The translations under genes and the position numbers were made by a program. The notes under the pieces are model-generated. The model did not search any database. It had not been told where the DNA came from and saw only the letters and a program-made list of their open reading frames with translations. From JAMXLO01 sp041487355 (GTDB lineage: Bacteria; Pseudomonadota; Alphaproteobacteria; Acetobacterales; Acetobacteraceae): DNA of 6,305 nt. Shown piece by piece: positions 1 through 5,938 of the stretch (positions are counted from its first letter, which is position 1; each line of letters opens with the position of its first letter). The stretch covers positions 1 through 6,305 of the forward strand of contig JBGPND010000266.1 in NCBI GenBank assembly GCA_041487355.1, in the 5' to 3' direction.

Positions 1-331
1 CGCGCGGCGGCACGCGTTGCACCAGGGCATTCACCGTGGTCAGCACGATGCGCGGCCGGGTCGGCTTCTCCAGCAGGCGCGCCAGCGTGGCGATGCGTTC
101 GGAGACCAGCGCCGGATTGGGCGACACACGGTCGTAGGGCAGGCAGTCCCAGGCCGGGAAGCGCAGCACCTCCGCCTCCGGCACGACGAAGGCCAGCGCC
201 TCCGCCAGCCGCGCCATCCGCGCATCGTCGCGGGTGACGTGCAGCACGGGGCCGGAGAATTCGCCGCGCCGGCGGGCGAGCAGAAAGGCGTCCCAACCCT
301 CGGGCGCGCCGAATACCGGAGTCGCGGTCAT
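1..331 (-). CDS. mfd: Transcription-repair coupling factor Mfd, N-terminal fragment (gene continues past the left edge)
   Basis: Mfd is the DNA translocase that displaces RNA polymerase stalled at a lesion and recruits UvrA for transcription-coupled excision repair. Only the first 110 residues are present. The stretch FPAWDCLPYDRVSPN (residues 58-72) is the hallmark of the UvrB-like domain 1 of Mfd, and it is followed by the typical segment ending NALVQRVPPR (100-110). The start is the ATG at 331-329. It gives an N-terminus of normal length (TATPVFGAPEGWDAFLLARR), and no other in-frame start is obvious just upstream, although there is no good Shine-Dalgarno sequence. The gene lies 142 bp downstream of sdhE on the same strand, the usual alphaproteobacterial neighbourhood, so the two may be cotranscribed through the palindromic repeat between them. 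The helicase motor and the RNA-polymerase-interaction and UvrA-binding regions cannot be checked here. Confidence 0.93.
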   Translation of the reverse strand, partial: MTATPVFGAPEGWDAFLLARRRGEFSGPVLHVTRDDARMARLAEALAFVVPEAEVLRFPAWDCLPYDRVSPNPALVSERIATLARLLEKPTRPRIVLTTVNALVQRVPPR

Positions 332-383
332 GTATGGTTTCGGGCGCAAGCCCGACCCTCAGCCGCCGTATCCCCGCGCCCAC

Positions 384-463
384 CGTCATGGCCGGGCTTG
401 TCCCGGCCATCCGTTGCGGCACCGGTGCTGGTACGGATGGCCGGGACAAGCCCAGCCATGACG
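384..463. repeat. Nested palindromic intergenic repeat between sdhE and mfd
   Basis: Two 31-nt arms (384-414 and 433-463) are inverted copies of each other with a single mismatch (C393 against A454) around an 18-nt loop. Each arm is itself a palindrome. In the left arm 388-396 pairs perfectly with 402-410 around CTTGT. In the right arm 437-445 pairs with 451-459 with one mismatch. The element can therefore form one long hairpin or two adjacent small ones. Its translation gives the familiar string MAGLVPAI and, in another frame, MAGTSPAMT, which recur in mis-annotated short proteins of Rhizobiales and Rhodospirillales. This identifies a dispersed REP/BIME-like element (recalled pattern, not searched). 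No U-run follows on either strand, so it is not a classical terminator, but it lies in the sdhE-mfd transcript and could affect its processing or stability. Confidence 0.85.
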
Positions 464-473
464 TGGAGGGCCA

Positions 474-746
474 TCATTGTCCCACCGCGTCCCTGATGCG
501 CCGCAGCAGCTTCGTGTCCGCCTCGGGTGGAATCGGGTGGCGGCCGGTGAGCCAGTCCGCCAGGTCGTTGTCGGGCAGCTCCAGCAGCTCTTCCAGCGCG
601 GCGAGCTCCGACTCGGCGAGCGCGGCTATGTGCCGTTGCACGAAACCACCAAGCAGGATGTCGTTCTCGTACATCCCACGATGCGTGGCGCGGAACAGCA
701 GTCGGCGGCGCCTCGCGTCGAGGGAGGCATGTTCTGGTTCAGTCAT
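474..746 (-). CDS. sdhE: SdhE/YgfY family FAD assembly factor (DUF339)
   Basis: A small cytoplasmic protein that promotes covalent attachment of FAD to the succinate dehydrogenase flavoprotein SdhA. The diagnostic RGxxE motif appears as RGMYENDILLG (residues 23-33). It is followed by the helical region with LAALEELLELPDNDLADWLTG (about 48-68), which matches the family's five-helix fold and its usual length of about 90 residues. I chose the ATG at 746-744, giving 90 residues. An ATG 30 bp further upstream (776) would add ten residues unlike the family and would leave only 13 bp before the divergent recG start. Its companion on the same strand is mfd, and recG is divergent, a common alphaproteobacterial grouping. 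The protein is short and acidic after a basic RRRR patch (12-15), with no signal or membrane segment. Confidence 0.9.
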   Translation of the reverse strand: MTEPEHASLDARRRRLLFRATHRGMYENDILLGGFVQRHIAALAESELAALEELLELPDNDLADWLTGRHPIPPEADTKLLRRIRDAVGQ

Positions 747-789
747 CGGCCCGGTGTCATATAGCCGCGTCACCACCCCGTGTCAGCCC

Positions 790-2862
790 GTGGACCATGA
801 CCCGCTCACACCGCTGTTTTCGCCGCTGACCACGCTGAAGGGCGTTGGTTCGACGGTTGCCGCGCTGATCGCGAAGGTGGCCGGTGGCGAGCGGGTGATC
901 GACCTGCTGTTCCACCTGCCCGAATCGTACCTGGACCGCCGCCACCGGCCGACCATCGCGCAGGCAAGGCCGGGCGAGATCGCGACGCTGGCGATCGAGG
1001 TGGTGCGGCATGAGGAACCCGCCAACCCACGCCAGCCGTGGCGCGTGGTGGTGACCGACGGCACCGGGTTCGCCGAGCTGGTCTTCTTCGTCACCCCTGC
1101 GAAGGCGGGGGTCAACCGCGAGCGGCAGATGCCAGTGGGCGCGAAGCTGCTGGTGTCGGGCAAGCTCGAGCTGTTCAACGGCAGGCGGACGATGCCGCAT
1201 CCCGACCATGTGGTGCCGGCCGAGCGGCCGGAGCTGCTGCCGGCGATCGAGCCGGTGTGGCCGTTGACCGGCGGGCTCTGGCCGCGCCAGGTGCTCAACG
1301 CCATGGCGCAGGCCCTGACCCGGGTGCCCGCACTGCCGGAGTGGCACGATGCCGCGCTGCTGCGGCGGGAGAAATGGCCGGGCTTCGTCGCGGCGTTGCG
1401 TGCCGTGCAGGCGCCGGCTGAACTGCCCGGCGAAGGCAACCGTTGCCGCCTCGCCTACGACGAGCTGCTGGCGGACCAGGTGGCGCTGGCGGTGGTGCGC
1501 GGGCGGTTGCGCGCGAGGCGCGGCCGCAAATTGATCGGTGACGGCAGCCTGCGCGCCAAGGCGCTCGCCCGCTTCGGCCACACGCTGACCGCCTCCCAGC
1601 GCCAGGCGCTGGCGGAGATCGACGCCGACCTCGCGTCGGACCGGCGCATGCTGCGCCTGCTGCAAGGCGATGTCGGCTCGGGCAAGACGATCGTGGCCCT
1701 GCTCGCCATGCTGCGCGCTGTGGAAGCCGGCGCCCAGGCGGCGATCATGGCGCCGACCGAGGTGCTGGCGAAGCAGCACCACCGCACACTGTCGCGGCTG
1801 TCGCCTGAGCCGGTGGCGATCCTGACCGGCGGGATCAAGGGCCGCGCCCGCGCGCAGTTGCTGCGCGGGCTGAAGGATGGCGCGGTGCGGATGGTGGTCG
1901 GCACGCACGCGCTGTTCCAGGACAGCGTGGAATACCACGACCTCGCCCTGGCGGTAATCGACGAACAGCACCGGTTCGGCGTCGACCAGCGGCTGCTGCT
2001 CGGCGGCAAGGGCGAACTGACCGACGTGCTGGTGATGACCGCGACGCCGATCCCGCGCACGCTGCTGCTGACGCAATGGGGCGAGATGGATGTCAGCCGG
2101 CTGACCGAGAAGCCGCCCGGCCGCCTGCCGGTGCGCACCTCGCTGCACTCGCTGGGGACATTGCCGGACCTGTTGGATGCGGTGGCGCGCAAGCTCGACG
2201 AGGGCGCGCAGGTCTACTGGGTGTGCCCGATGGTCGCGGAGAGCGAAGCGCTCGACATCGCCGCCGCCGAGGCCCGCTTCGCTGTGTTGCGCGAGCGGTT
2301 CGGCGAGATCGTCGGGCTGGCGCATGGCAGGCAGGACGCGACGGTGCGCGATCACGCGCTGGCGGAGTTTGCCGCCGGGCGGTGCCGGCTGCTGGTGGCA
2401 ACGACGGTCGTCGAGGTCGGCGTGGACGTGCCGCAGGCCAGCGTGATGGTGATCGAGCACGCCGAACGTTTCGGCCTGGCGCAGTTGCACCAGTTGCGTG
2501 GGCGGGTCGGGCGCGGCGGGACGGCCAGCTTCTGCCTGCTGCTGCACGAGGAGTGGGTGAACGATGTGGCCAAGCGCCGCCTGACGTTGCTGCGCGATAC
2601 CGACGACGGGTTCCTGATCGCGGACGAGGATTTCCGGCTGCGTGGCGGCGGCGACATTCTTGGGACGAAGCAGTCGGGACTGCCGGGATTCCGGCTGGCC
2701 GATCCGATCGAGCACGAGGGTCTGCTGCACATGGCGCATCGCGACGCCGCGCTGCTGTTGCAGAAGGATCCGAAGCTTGCGTCGGAGCGCGGGCGGGCAG
2801 TTCGTGTGCTGTTGCACCTGTTCGAGCGGACGGTGGCGATGCGGACGCTGGCGGCAGGTTGA
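790..2862 (+). CDS. recG: ATP-dependent DNA helicase RecG
   Basis: RecG is a superfamily 2 helicase that remodels stalled forks, Holliday junctions and R-loops. With the GTG start at 790 the protein has 690 residues, the family's usual length. The N-terminal wedge region contains LKGVG (15-19) and an OB-fold up to about residue 150. Helicase motifs are complete: Walker A GDVGSGKT (293-300), DEQHRFG (391-397), TATPIPR (417-423) and QLHQLRGRVGRG (565-576). These are followed by the RecG-specific TRG region (598-630, LRDTDDGF...LGTKQSG). The frame is open upstream to 334, but that part only mirrors sdhE and the intergenic repeat. GTG 790 begins a typical N-terminus (DPLTPLFSPLTTLKGVG). There is no clear Shine-Dalgarno sequence, so the start is slightly uncertain. 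Only 43 bp separate it from the divergent sdhE start, so that gap must hold both promoters, or recG transcription starts within sdhE. Oddity: residues 101-108 (VTPAKAGV) are encoded by a palindromic repeat. Confidence 0.96.
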   Translation: MDHDPLTPLFSPLTTLKGVGSTVAALIAKVAGGERVIDLLFHLPESYLDRRHRPTIAQARPGEIATLAIEVVRHEEPANPRQPWRVVVTDGTGFAELVFFVTPAKAGVNRERQMPVGAKLLVSGKLELFNGRRTMPHPDHVVPAERPELLPAIEPVWPLTGGLWPRQVLNAMAQALTRVPALPEWHDAALLRREKWPGFVAALRAVQAPAELPGEGNRCRLAYDELLADQVALAVVRGRLRARRGRKLIGDGSLRAKALARFGHTLTASQRQALAEIDADLASDRRMLRLLQGDVGSGKTIVALLAMLRAVEAGAQAAIMAPTEVLAKQHHRTLSRLSPEPVAILTGGIKGRARAQLLRGLKDGAVRMVVGTHALFQDSVEYHDLALAVIDEQHRFGVDQRLLLGGKGELTDVLVMTATPIPRTLLLTQWGEMDVSRLTEKPPGRLPVRTSLHSLGTLPDLLDAVARKLDEGAQVYWVCPMVAESEALDIAAAEARFAVLRERFGEIVGLAHGRQDATVRDHALAEFAAGRCRLLVATTVVEVGVDVPQASVMVIEHAERFGLAQLHQLRGRVGRGGTASFCLLLHEEWVNDVAKRRLTLLRDTDDGFLIADEDFRLRGGGDILGTKQSGLPGFRLADPIEHEGLLHMAHRDAALLLQKDPKLASERGRAVRVLLHLFERTVAMRTLAAG
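1090..1116. repeat. Palindromic repeat embedded in frame in recG
   Basis: Bases 1093-1100 pair with 1105-1112 (eight pairs including one G-T) around the four-base loop GAAG. The outer flank is partly palindromic too. Stem length, loop length and bases closely match the hairpin at 4357-4376. In recG it is read as VTPAKAGV (residues 101-108), the same peptide type (TPAFAGVT on the opposite strand) that this repeat yields in intergenic copies across alphaproteobacteria. In RecG proteins I remember, this position, just after FF and before LPVG, has about ten residues of another sequence; here there are thirteen. That the repeat was inserted into the gene is inferred, not shown by alignment. Confidence 0.65.
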
Positions 2863-2911
2863 AGCGCTCTGTCGTTCCTTGCCGTGTCATACCAGGGCCT
2901 GATCTGATGAC

Positions 2912-3100
2912 CGCTTTGGCCTCCTTGCGGACACGATTGTCGAACTTTGCCTGCTGCTCTGCGACCTGCTCATGCACGGCGGGGAGGCCATCGATGATCG
3001 GTCGCAGCGAGTGCTCATTGTCCACCAGGCGGCGCACCTGGGTGCGGAAGTTTCGGCCGATTGCGCGCGGGAACAGCAGTCCAACTTCCCTTAAAGGACA
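2912..3100 (-). mobile_element. Decayed IS110-like transposase fragment
   Basis: One minus-strand frame from about 3100 down to 2912 reads REVGLLFPRAIGRNF, then FRTQVRRLVDNEHSLRP, then IIDGLPAVHEQVAEQQAKF and DNRVRKEAKA. This resembles the linker and coiled-coil stretch of IS110-family transposases, between the DEDD catalytic domain and the C-terminal helix-hairpin-helix domain. In intact relatives the RKxAKA segment leads to a RLLMTVPGVG-type motif. Here the similarity stops at 2912 and the frame runs on into the antisense of recG. Upstream of about 3100 no DEDD domain can be read in any frame. Both ends of the gene are therefore missing and the fragment cannot be active. No terminal repeats or target duplication are seen. 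The family assignment rests on remembered sequence style; another transposase with a similar coiled coil is possible. Confidence 0.5.
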
Positions 3101-3251
3101 CCGCCCGGAACTGCAGGCGATCCGAGCCTGCCGGGGCTAACCCCATCAGGGCCAAGAACCGAGCGGACTATGGAGTAATCGGCCCGCAGTGTGGCAGTGT
3201 CGCGGATCGCTTGATTCTCGAGCAGCAGCGGCTATCACGTTTTGCATCGAC
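3101..3251. other. Upstream spacer of the hydrolase operon, no gene recognised
   Basis: Short open stretches occur in several frames here, but none has a start, ribosome binding site and recognisable protein. The region may be remains of the same mobile element. A weak sigma-70-like pair, TTGATT (3211-3216) and TATCAC (3233-3238) with a 16-bp spacer, lies about 30 bp ahead of the hydrolase start. It is the only promoter candidate I can point to, and four matches of six in each box is little above chance. Confidence 0.3.
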
Positions 3252-3261
3252 AAGGGGGGGA
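3252..3261 (+). promoter_or_regulatory. Ribosome binding site deciding the hydrolase start
   Basis: AAGGGGGGGA lies six bases before the ATG at 3268, so that codon is preferred over the long open frame that reaches back to 3061. Confidence 0.75.
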
Positions 3262-3267
3262 GCGACT

Positions 3268-4014
3268 ATGGCCTACGAAGGCATGATTGCGGAGACCATT
3301 TCGATCAACGGCGACAAGAATGCGCCGATCTCGGCCTATCTTGCGCGGCCGTTGGGTCCAGGTCCCTTCCCTGGAATTGTACTCATGCATCACGCGCCCG
3401 GCTGGGATGAGTGGTACCGCGAGACGACTCGTAAGTTCGCTCATCATGGCTATGTGGCTATCAGCCATAACCTCTATCACCGCGCTGGCGAAGGCAAAGC
3501 TGATGATGTCGCCGCCAAGGTGCGCGCCGAGGGCGGCGTTGCCGATGCGCAGGTCATCGGCGACAGCGAAGGCGCGGTGGCATGGCTGCGCGCTCAGCCC
3601 TGGCTCAATGGTAAAGTCGGCGTAGTGGGCACCTGCTCGGGCGGGCGGCACACCTTCTTGTTTGCCTGCCATACCAAGAGCATAGACGCCGCGGTCGAGC
3701 TTTGGGGTGGCCGGGTGGTGATGAGCACGCAGGAGCTGACGCCGAAGCAGCCGACCGCTCCGATCGAGTTTACCAAGGACCTTTCCTGCCCTCTGCTCGG
3801 TCTGTTCGGCAATGAGGATCGTTCGCCGACCCCAGCGCAGGTGGACCAGCACGAGGCCGAGCTCAAGAAGCACGGCAAACAGTACGAGTTTCACAGGTAC
3901 GACGGCGCCGGGCACGGCTTCTTCTACTACGACCGACCCATGTACCGCGTCGAGCAGGCGCTGGACGGCTGGCAAAAGGTGTTCTCGTTCTTGCAGAAGC
4001 ACCTGGCCGCATAA
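3268..4014 (+). CDS. Dienelactone hydrolase family protein
   Basis: An alpha/beta hydrolase of the dienelactone hydrolase family (Pfam DLH), 248 residues, cytoplasmic and without a signal peptide. The family's Cys-Asp-His triad is visible: Cys123 in GTCSGG (nucleophile elbow), Asp184 in GNEDRSPTP and His216 in GAGHGFF. The N-terminal part has the usual PFPGIVLMHHAPGWDEW strand and oxyanion segment (33-49) and GYVAISHNLYHR (61-72). Classical members open dienelactones in chlorocatechol breakdown, but many relatives hydrolyse other lactones or esters, so the substrate is unknown. The start follows a strong Shine-Dalgarno sequence. The stop is 8 bp before the DUF6295-like gene, and a CoA-transferase gene follows, so this is probably the first gene of a catabolic operon. 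Codon use looks less extreme in GC than in recG, which fits separate acquisition but does not prove it. Confidence 0.9.
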   Translation: MAYEGMIAETISINGDKNAPISAYLARPLGPGPFPGIVLMHHAPGWDEWYRETTRKFAHHGYVAISHNLYHRAGEGKADDVAAKVRAEGGVADAQVIGDSEGAVAWLRAQPWLNGKVGVVGTCSGGRHTFLFACHTKSIDAAVELWGGRVVMSTQELTPKQPTAPIEFTKDLSCPLLGLFGNEDRSPTPAQVDQHEAELKKHGKQYEFHRYDGAGHGFFYYDRPMYRVEQALDGWQKVFSFLQKHLAA

Positions 4015-4022
4015 TCGCCGGC

Positions 4023-4307
4023 ATGTGTACCTCGATCGTTGAGGTCGTCAGCGCGGACGGCGCCGGCAAGGGCGTTGATGGGTGGTTCAATCTGACTCAC
4101 TCGGTGGTGTCCTACGACCACCCGCACCACGCTCTGCTGGAAGAGGCCATCACCATCGATTTCGTGAACTCCGCGCTCGGGCCGGGCGCGCGGGTCGCAG
4201 TCGAGCTCACGCTGCAGTCGGCCAAAGCGCTCAGCGGCGCGCTTGCCAGGGCGATCGAAGCGGCTGAGATTGAGGAAAGCGCACGTTTGCGCAGGGTGTC
4301 AGGCTAG
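4023..4307 (+). CDS. Small DUF6295-like protein of unknown function
   Basis: A 94-residue soluble protein beginning MCTSIVE. It has conserved-looking blocks GKGVDGWFNLTH (15-26), YDHPHHALL (31-39), ITIDFVNSALGPGARVAVEL (43-62) and a C-terminal helix. I recognise this pattern from the uncharacterised family DUF6295; the assignment is from memory. No catalytic motif is established for it. The clustered His and Asp in YDHPHH, together with the Cys at position 2, could bind a metal, but that is speculation. It starts 8 bp after the hydrolase stop, with no evident Shine-Dalgarno sequence of its own, which suggests translational coupling. The stop at 4305-4307 is almost directly followed by a palindromic repeat. 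Placement between a hydrolase and a CoA-transferase suggests an accessory role in the same pathway. Confidence 0.75.
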   Translation: MCTSIVEVVSADGAGKGVDGWFNLTHSVVSYDHPHHALLEEAITIDFVNSALGPGARVAVELTLQSAKALSGALARAIEAAEIEESARLRRVSG

Positions 4308-4310
4308 AGT

Positions 4311-4379
4311 CGCGAAAGCGGGAATCCGGGGCAACCACACTGCCGCTTGCCCCCGGACCCCCGCAGTCGCGGGGGTGAC
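4311..4379. repeat. Palindromic repeat element between the DUF6295-like gene and the CoA-transferase gene
   Basis: The right half holds a perfect hairpin: 4357-4364 pairs with 4369-4376 around AGTC. The whole element is also a long imperfect inverted repeat, with 4311-4334 pairing with 4347-4371 around a 12-base loop, one bulge and a few mismatches. The left half lacks the outer arm of its own small hairpin, as if trimmed where it meets the stop codon of the preceding gene. This is the dispersed alphaproteobacterial repeat type whose translation contains PAFAGVT. No U-run follows, so it is unlikely to be a strong terminator. In the middle of an operon it could set relative mRNA levels. The CoA-transferase ribosome binding site starts 15 bp after it. 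Confidence 0.8.
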
Positions 4380-4393
4380 AACTTCCTTCCCCG

Positions 4394-4401
4394 AAAAGGA
4401 G
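4394..4401 (+). promoter_or_regulatory. Ribosome binding site of the CoA-transferase gene
   Basis: AAAAGGAG lies six bases before the ATG at 4408 and fixes that start against the open frame extending back to 4243. Confidence 0.8.
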
Positions 4402-4407
4402 TTTGCA

Positions 4408-5607
4408 ATGGACGTAACTCCCGTATCCCCCGGCTGCCTGGCCGGTATTCGCGTGCTCGACCTGACGCAATTCGAGGCCGGCACGACGTGCACCGAGGCG
4501 CTTGCCTGGATGGGCGCCGACATTGCCAAGGTGGAAAACCCGAAGGGCGGCGAAGCCGGCCGCACCGGCTTCGGCGACGCGTACTATTTCATGATGTACA
4601 ACGCCAACAAGCGGTCGATCACGGTCAACCTGAAATCGGACCGCGGCCTGGCGCTGGTCAAGGAGATGGTGAAGCAGGCCGATGTCTTCACCGAGAACTT
4701 CGCGCCCGGCGCGGTCGAGCGGCTCGGGCTCGGCTACGACGTCGTCAGCGCGATCAATCCGCGCATCATCTACGCCCAGGTCAAGGGCTTCGGCGACGGC
4801 AGCCCGTACGAGAAGGGCCTGTCGTTCGACCCGATCGCACAGGCCGCGGGCGGGGCGATGAGCATCACCGGCGAGCGCGACGGCAGGCCGGTCAAGCCCG
4901 GCCCGACGATCGGCGACACCGGTACCGGCATGCTGCTGGCGTTCAGCATCGTCAGCGCGCTGTTCGATCGTGCGCGCACCGGCAAGGGCCGGCGGCTGCA
5001 GGTGGCGATGCAGGATTCGGTCATGCATTACAGCCGCGGCATGTTCATCACGCAGGCGCGCACCGGCGCCGCGGCGCCGCGGCGACCGCCCAGCAACAAC
5101 CCGCCCGGCGGCATCTATCCGTGCAAGCCTGGCGGTCCCAACGATTACGTCTACCTGCTGACCAGCCGCGCCAACCCGGAGCATTGGCCACGCCTGTTGA
5201 AGCTGATCGGGCGCGAGGACCTGATCGGCGACGCGCGCTACGACACCCCCGACGCCCGCTTGCAGCGTGAGGCCGAGGTCGATGAGATCGTCACCGGTTG
5301 GACGCGGCAGCGCACGAAACACGAGGCGATGACGCAGTTGAGCGCGGTCGGCGTCCCCGCCGGGGCTGTGCTCGACTCGATGGAGCTGACCAACGAGCCG
5401 AGCTTCCGGCAGCGCGGCATCCTGCAAACGATGACGCATGGCGAACGCACGATGACGATGCCCACCTGGCCGGTGCGCTTCGACGGCGTCCCGACCGAAG
5501 TCAAGCCGGCGCCATTGCTCGGCGAGCACACCGCCGAAGTGCTTGCCGACTGGCTCGGCCTCGACGCCGCCGCGGTCGCGGGCTTGCGTCAGGACGGCAT
5601 CGTCTGA
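4408..5607 (+). CDS. CaiB/BaiF (class III) CoA-transferase, formyl-CoA transferase-like
   Basis: A 399-residue cytoplasmic enzyme of class III CoA-transferases, which move CoA between carboxylic acids through an aspartyl-CoA intermediate; members act on oxalate/formate, carnitine, benzylsuccinate and others. Length and order of blocks fit: LAGIRVLDLTQFEAG (11-25), LGADIAKVENP-like MGADIAKVENPKGG (35-48), NANKRSITVNLK (65-76), NFAPGAVERLGLGY (97-110) and IGDTGTGM (168-175). Asp170 in GDTGTG aligns with the catalytic Asp169 of formyl-CoA transferase. The conserved QD (202-203), the Gly-rich NNPPGGIYPCKPGG stretch (230-243), VPAGAVLDSMEL (316-327) and LLGEHTAEVL (370-379) follow. The substrate cannot be assigned. 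It is probably the last gene of the operon with the hydrolase, so it may activate the acid that the hydrolase releases, or a related one. A GC-rich hairpin follows the stop. Confidence 0.93.
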   Translation: MDVTPVSPGCLAGIRVLDLTQFEAGTTCTEALAWMGADIAKVENPKGGEAGRTGFGDAYYFMMYNANKRSITVNLKSDRGLALVKEMVKQADVFTENFAPGAVERLGLGYDVVSAINPRIIYAQVKGFGDGSPYEKGLSFDPIAQAAGGAMSITGERDGRPVKPGPTIGDTGTGMLLAFSIVSALFDRARTGKGRRLQVAMQDSVMHYSRGMFITQARTGAAAPRRPPSNNPPGGIYPCKPGGPNDYVYLLTSRANPEHWPRLLKLIGREDLIGDARYDTPDARLQREAEVDEIVTGWTRQRTKHEAMTQLSAVGVPAGAVLDSMELTNEPSFRQRGILQTMTHGERTMTMPTWPVRFDGVPTEVKPAPLLGEHTAEVLADWLGLDAAAVAGLRQDGIV

Positions 5608-5613
5608 GGCGCT

Positions 5614-5651
5614 GGCGGGGGGGTGCGCGGACGTCGTTCCGCCCGCCCGCC
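5614..5651 (+). terminator. GC-rich hairpin after the CoA-transferase gene, possible terminator
   Basis: Bases 5614-5625 pair with 5640-5651 in eleven of twelve positions (one G-G mismatch, one G-T pair) around a 14-base loop, starting 7 bp after the stop codon. The position suits transcription termination or 3'-end protection, but there is no U-run, so intrinsic termination is uncertain. Confidence 0.45.
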
Positions 5652-5689
5652 ACAAGACCCAGCTAGTTACTACAAAAGGGCGTTCGGGA

Positions 5690-5878
5690 ATGTACAGGAC
5701 TTTCTTGCTCGCTGTCATAGCTATTGCCGCAGTGATAGTTGCGATTGCCATGGTTGCTCCCGAGACAGTTGTAACGGCTCGTGAAACAGTTGTGATGACT
5801 CGTGACGCAGTTGTGGTGGCTCGTAAAATTGTTGCCCAGTGGATAGCTAAACCGCCTTCAATGGATGAAGCACAGTAA
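5690..5878 (+). CDS. Small membrane-anchored protein with a tandem heptad repeat, function unknown
   Basis: A 62-residue predicted protein that I do not recognise. Residues 5-23 form one hydrophobic segment (Phe, Leu, Ile, Val and Ala only, plus Met) that would span the inner membrane or serve as an uncleaved signal anchor. Then come three near-identical heptads, ETVVTAR, ETVVMTR and DAVVVAR (25-45), a degenerate fourth beginning KIVAQWI, and a Pro-rich acidic end (KPPSMDEAQ). The heptads alternate an acidic first residue, a VV core and a basic last residue, so a short amphipathic or coiled-coil helix with i to i+6 salt links is plausible. The start ATG is preceded by AAAAGGG (5674-5680), nine bases away. 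The gene is less GC-rich than the operon before it and lies beyond that operon's hairpin, so it is probably expressed separately. Confidence 0.6.
   Translation: MYRTFLLAVIAIAAVIVAIAMVAPETVVTARETVVMTRDAVVVARKIVAQWIAKPPSMDEAQ
5762..5824 (+). repeat. Three tandem 21-bp units inside the small membrane protein gene
   Basis: Units 5762-5782, 5783-5803 and 5804-5824 share CAGTTGT near the start and CTCGT at the end, including synonymous positions. A fourth unit from 5825 keeps only GTTG and the reading frame. Identity at the DNA level suggests fairly recent in-frame duplication rather than selection on the heptad alone. Confidence 0.8.
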
Positions 5879-5938
5879 GTGTTCAACGCGCCAATCCAGA
5901 CGTTAGATTGTGTTTAAGAGTATGATGAGTCAAGAACA

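Noticed and set aside
384..463. Intrinsic terminator of sdhE
   Set aside because: The hairpin is strong but no U-tract follows it on the minus strand, and the sequence has the form of a dispersed repeat.
334..789. In-frame extension of recG upstream to an ATG at 334, giving 842 residues
   Set aside because: The extra part is the antisense of sdhE plus the palindromic repeat (it reads VMAGLVPAI), and RecG at 690 residues already has normal length.
757..2817. 686-residue open frame antisense to recG
   Set aside because: It is a high-GC mirror frame, rich in Gln, Arg and His without domains; the sense strand encodes complete RecG motifs.
3061..3267. N-terminal extension of the dienelactone hydrolase
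   Set aside because: The strong ribosome binding site at 3252-3261 and the typical family N-terminus at 3268 fix the start; the extension covers the transposase relic.
5762..5845. CRISPR-like or iteron array
   Set aside because: The 21-bp units are directly adjacent with no spacers and keep one reading frame, so they are a coding tandem repeat.
4231..5886. 551-residue antisense open frame over the CoA-transferase gene
   Set aside because: It mirrors the codon pattern of the real gene, spans two genes and the repeat, and has no recognisable domain.
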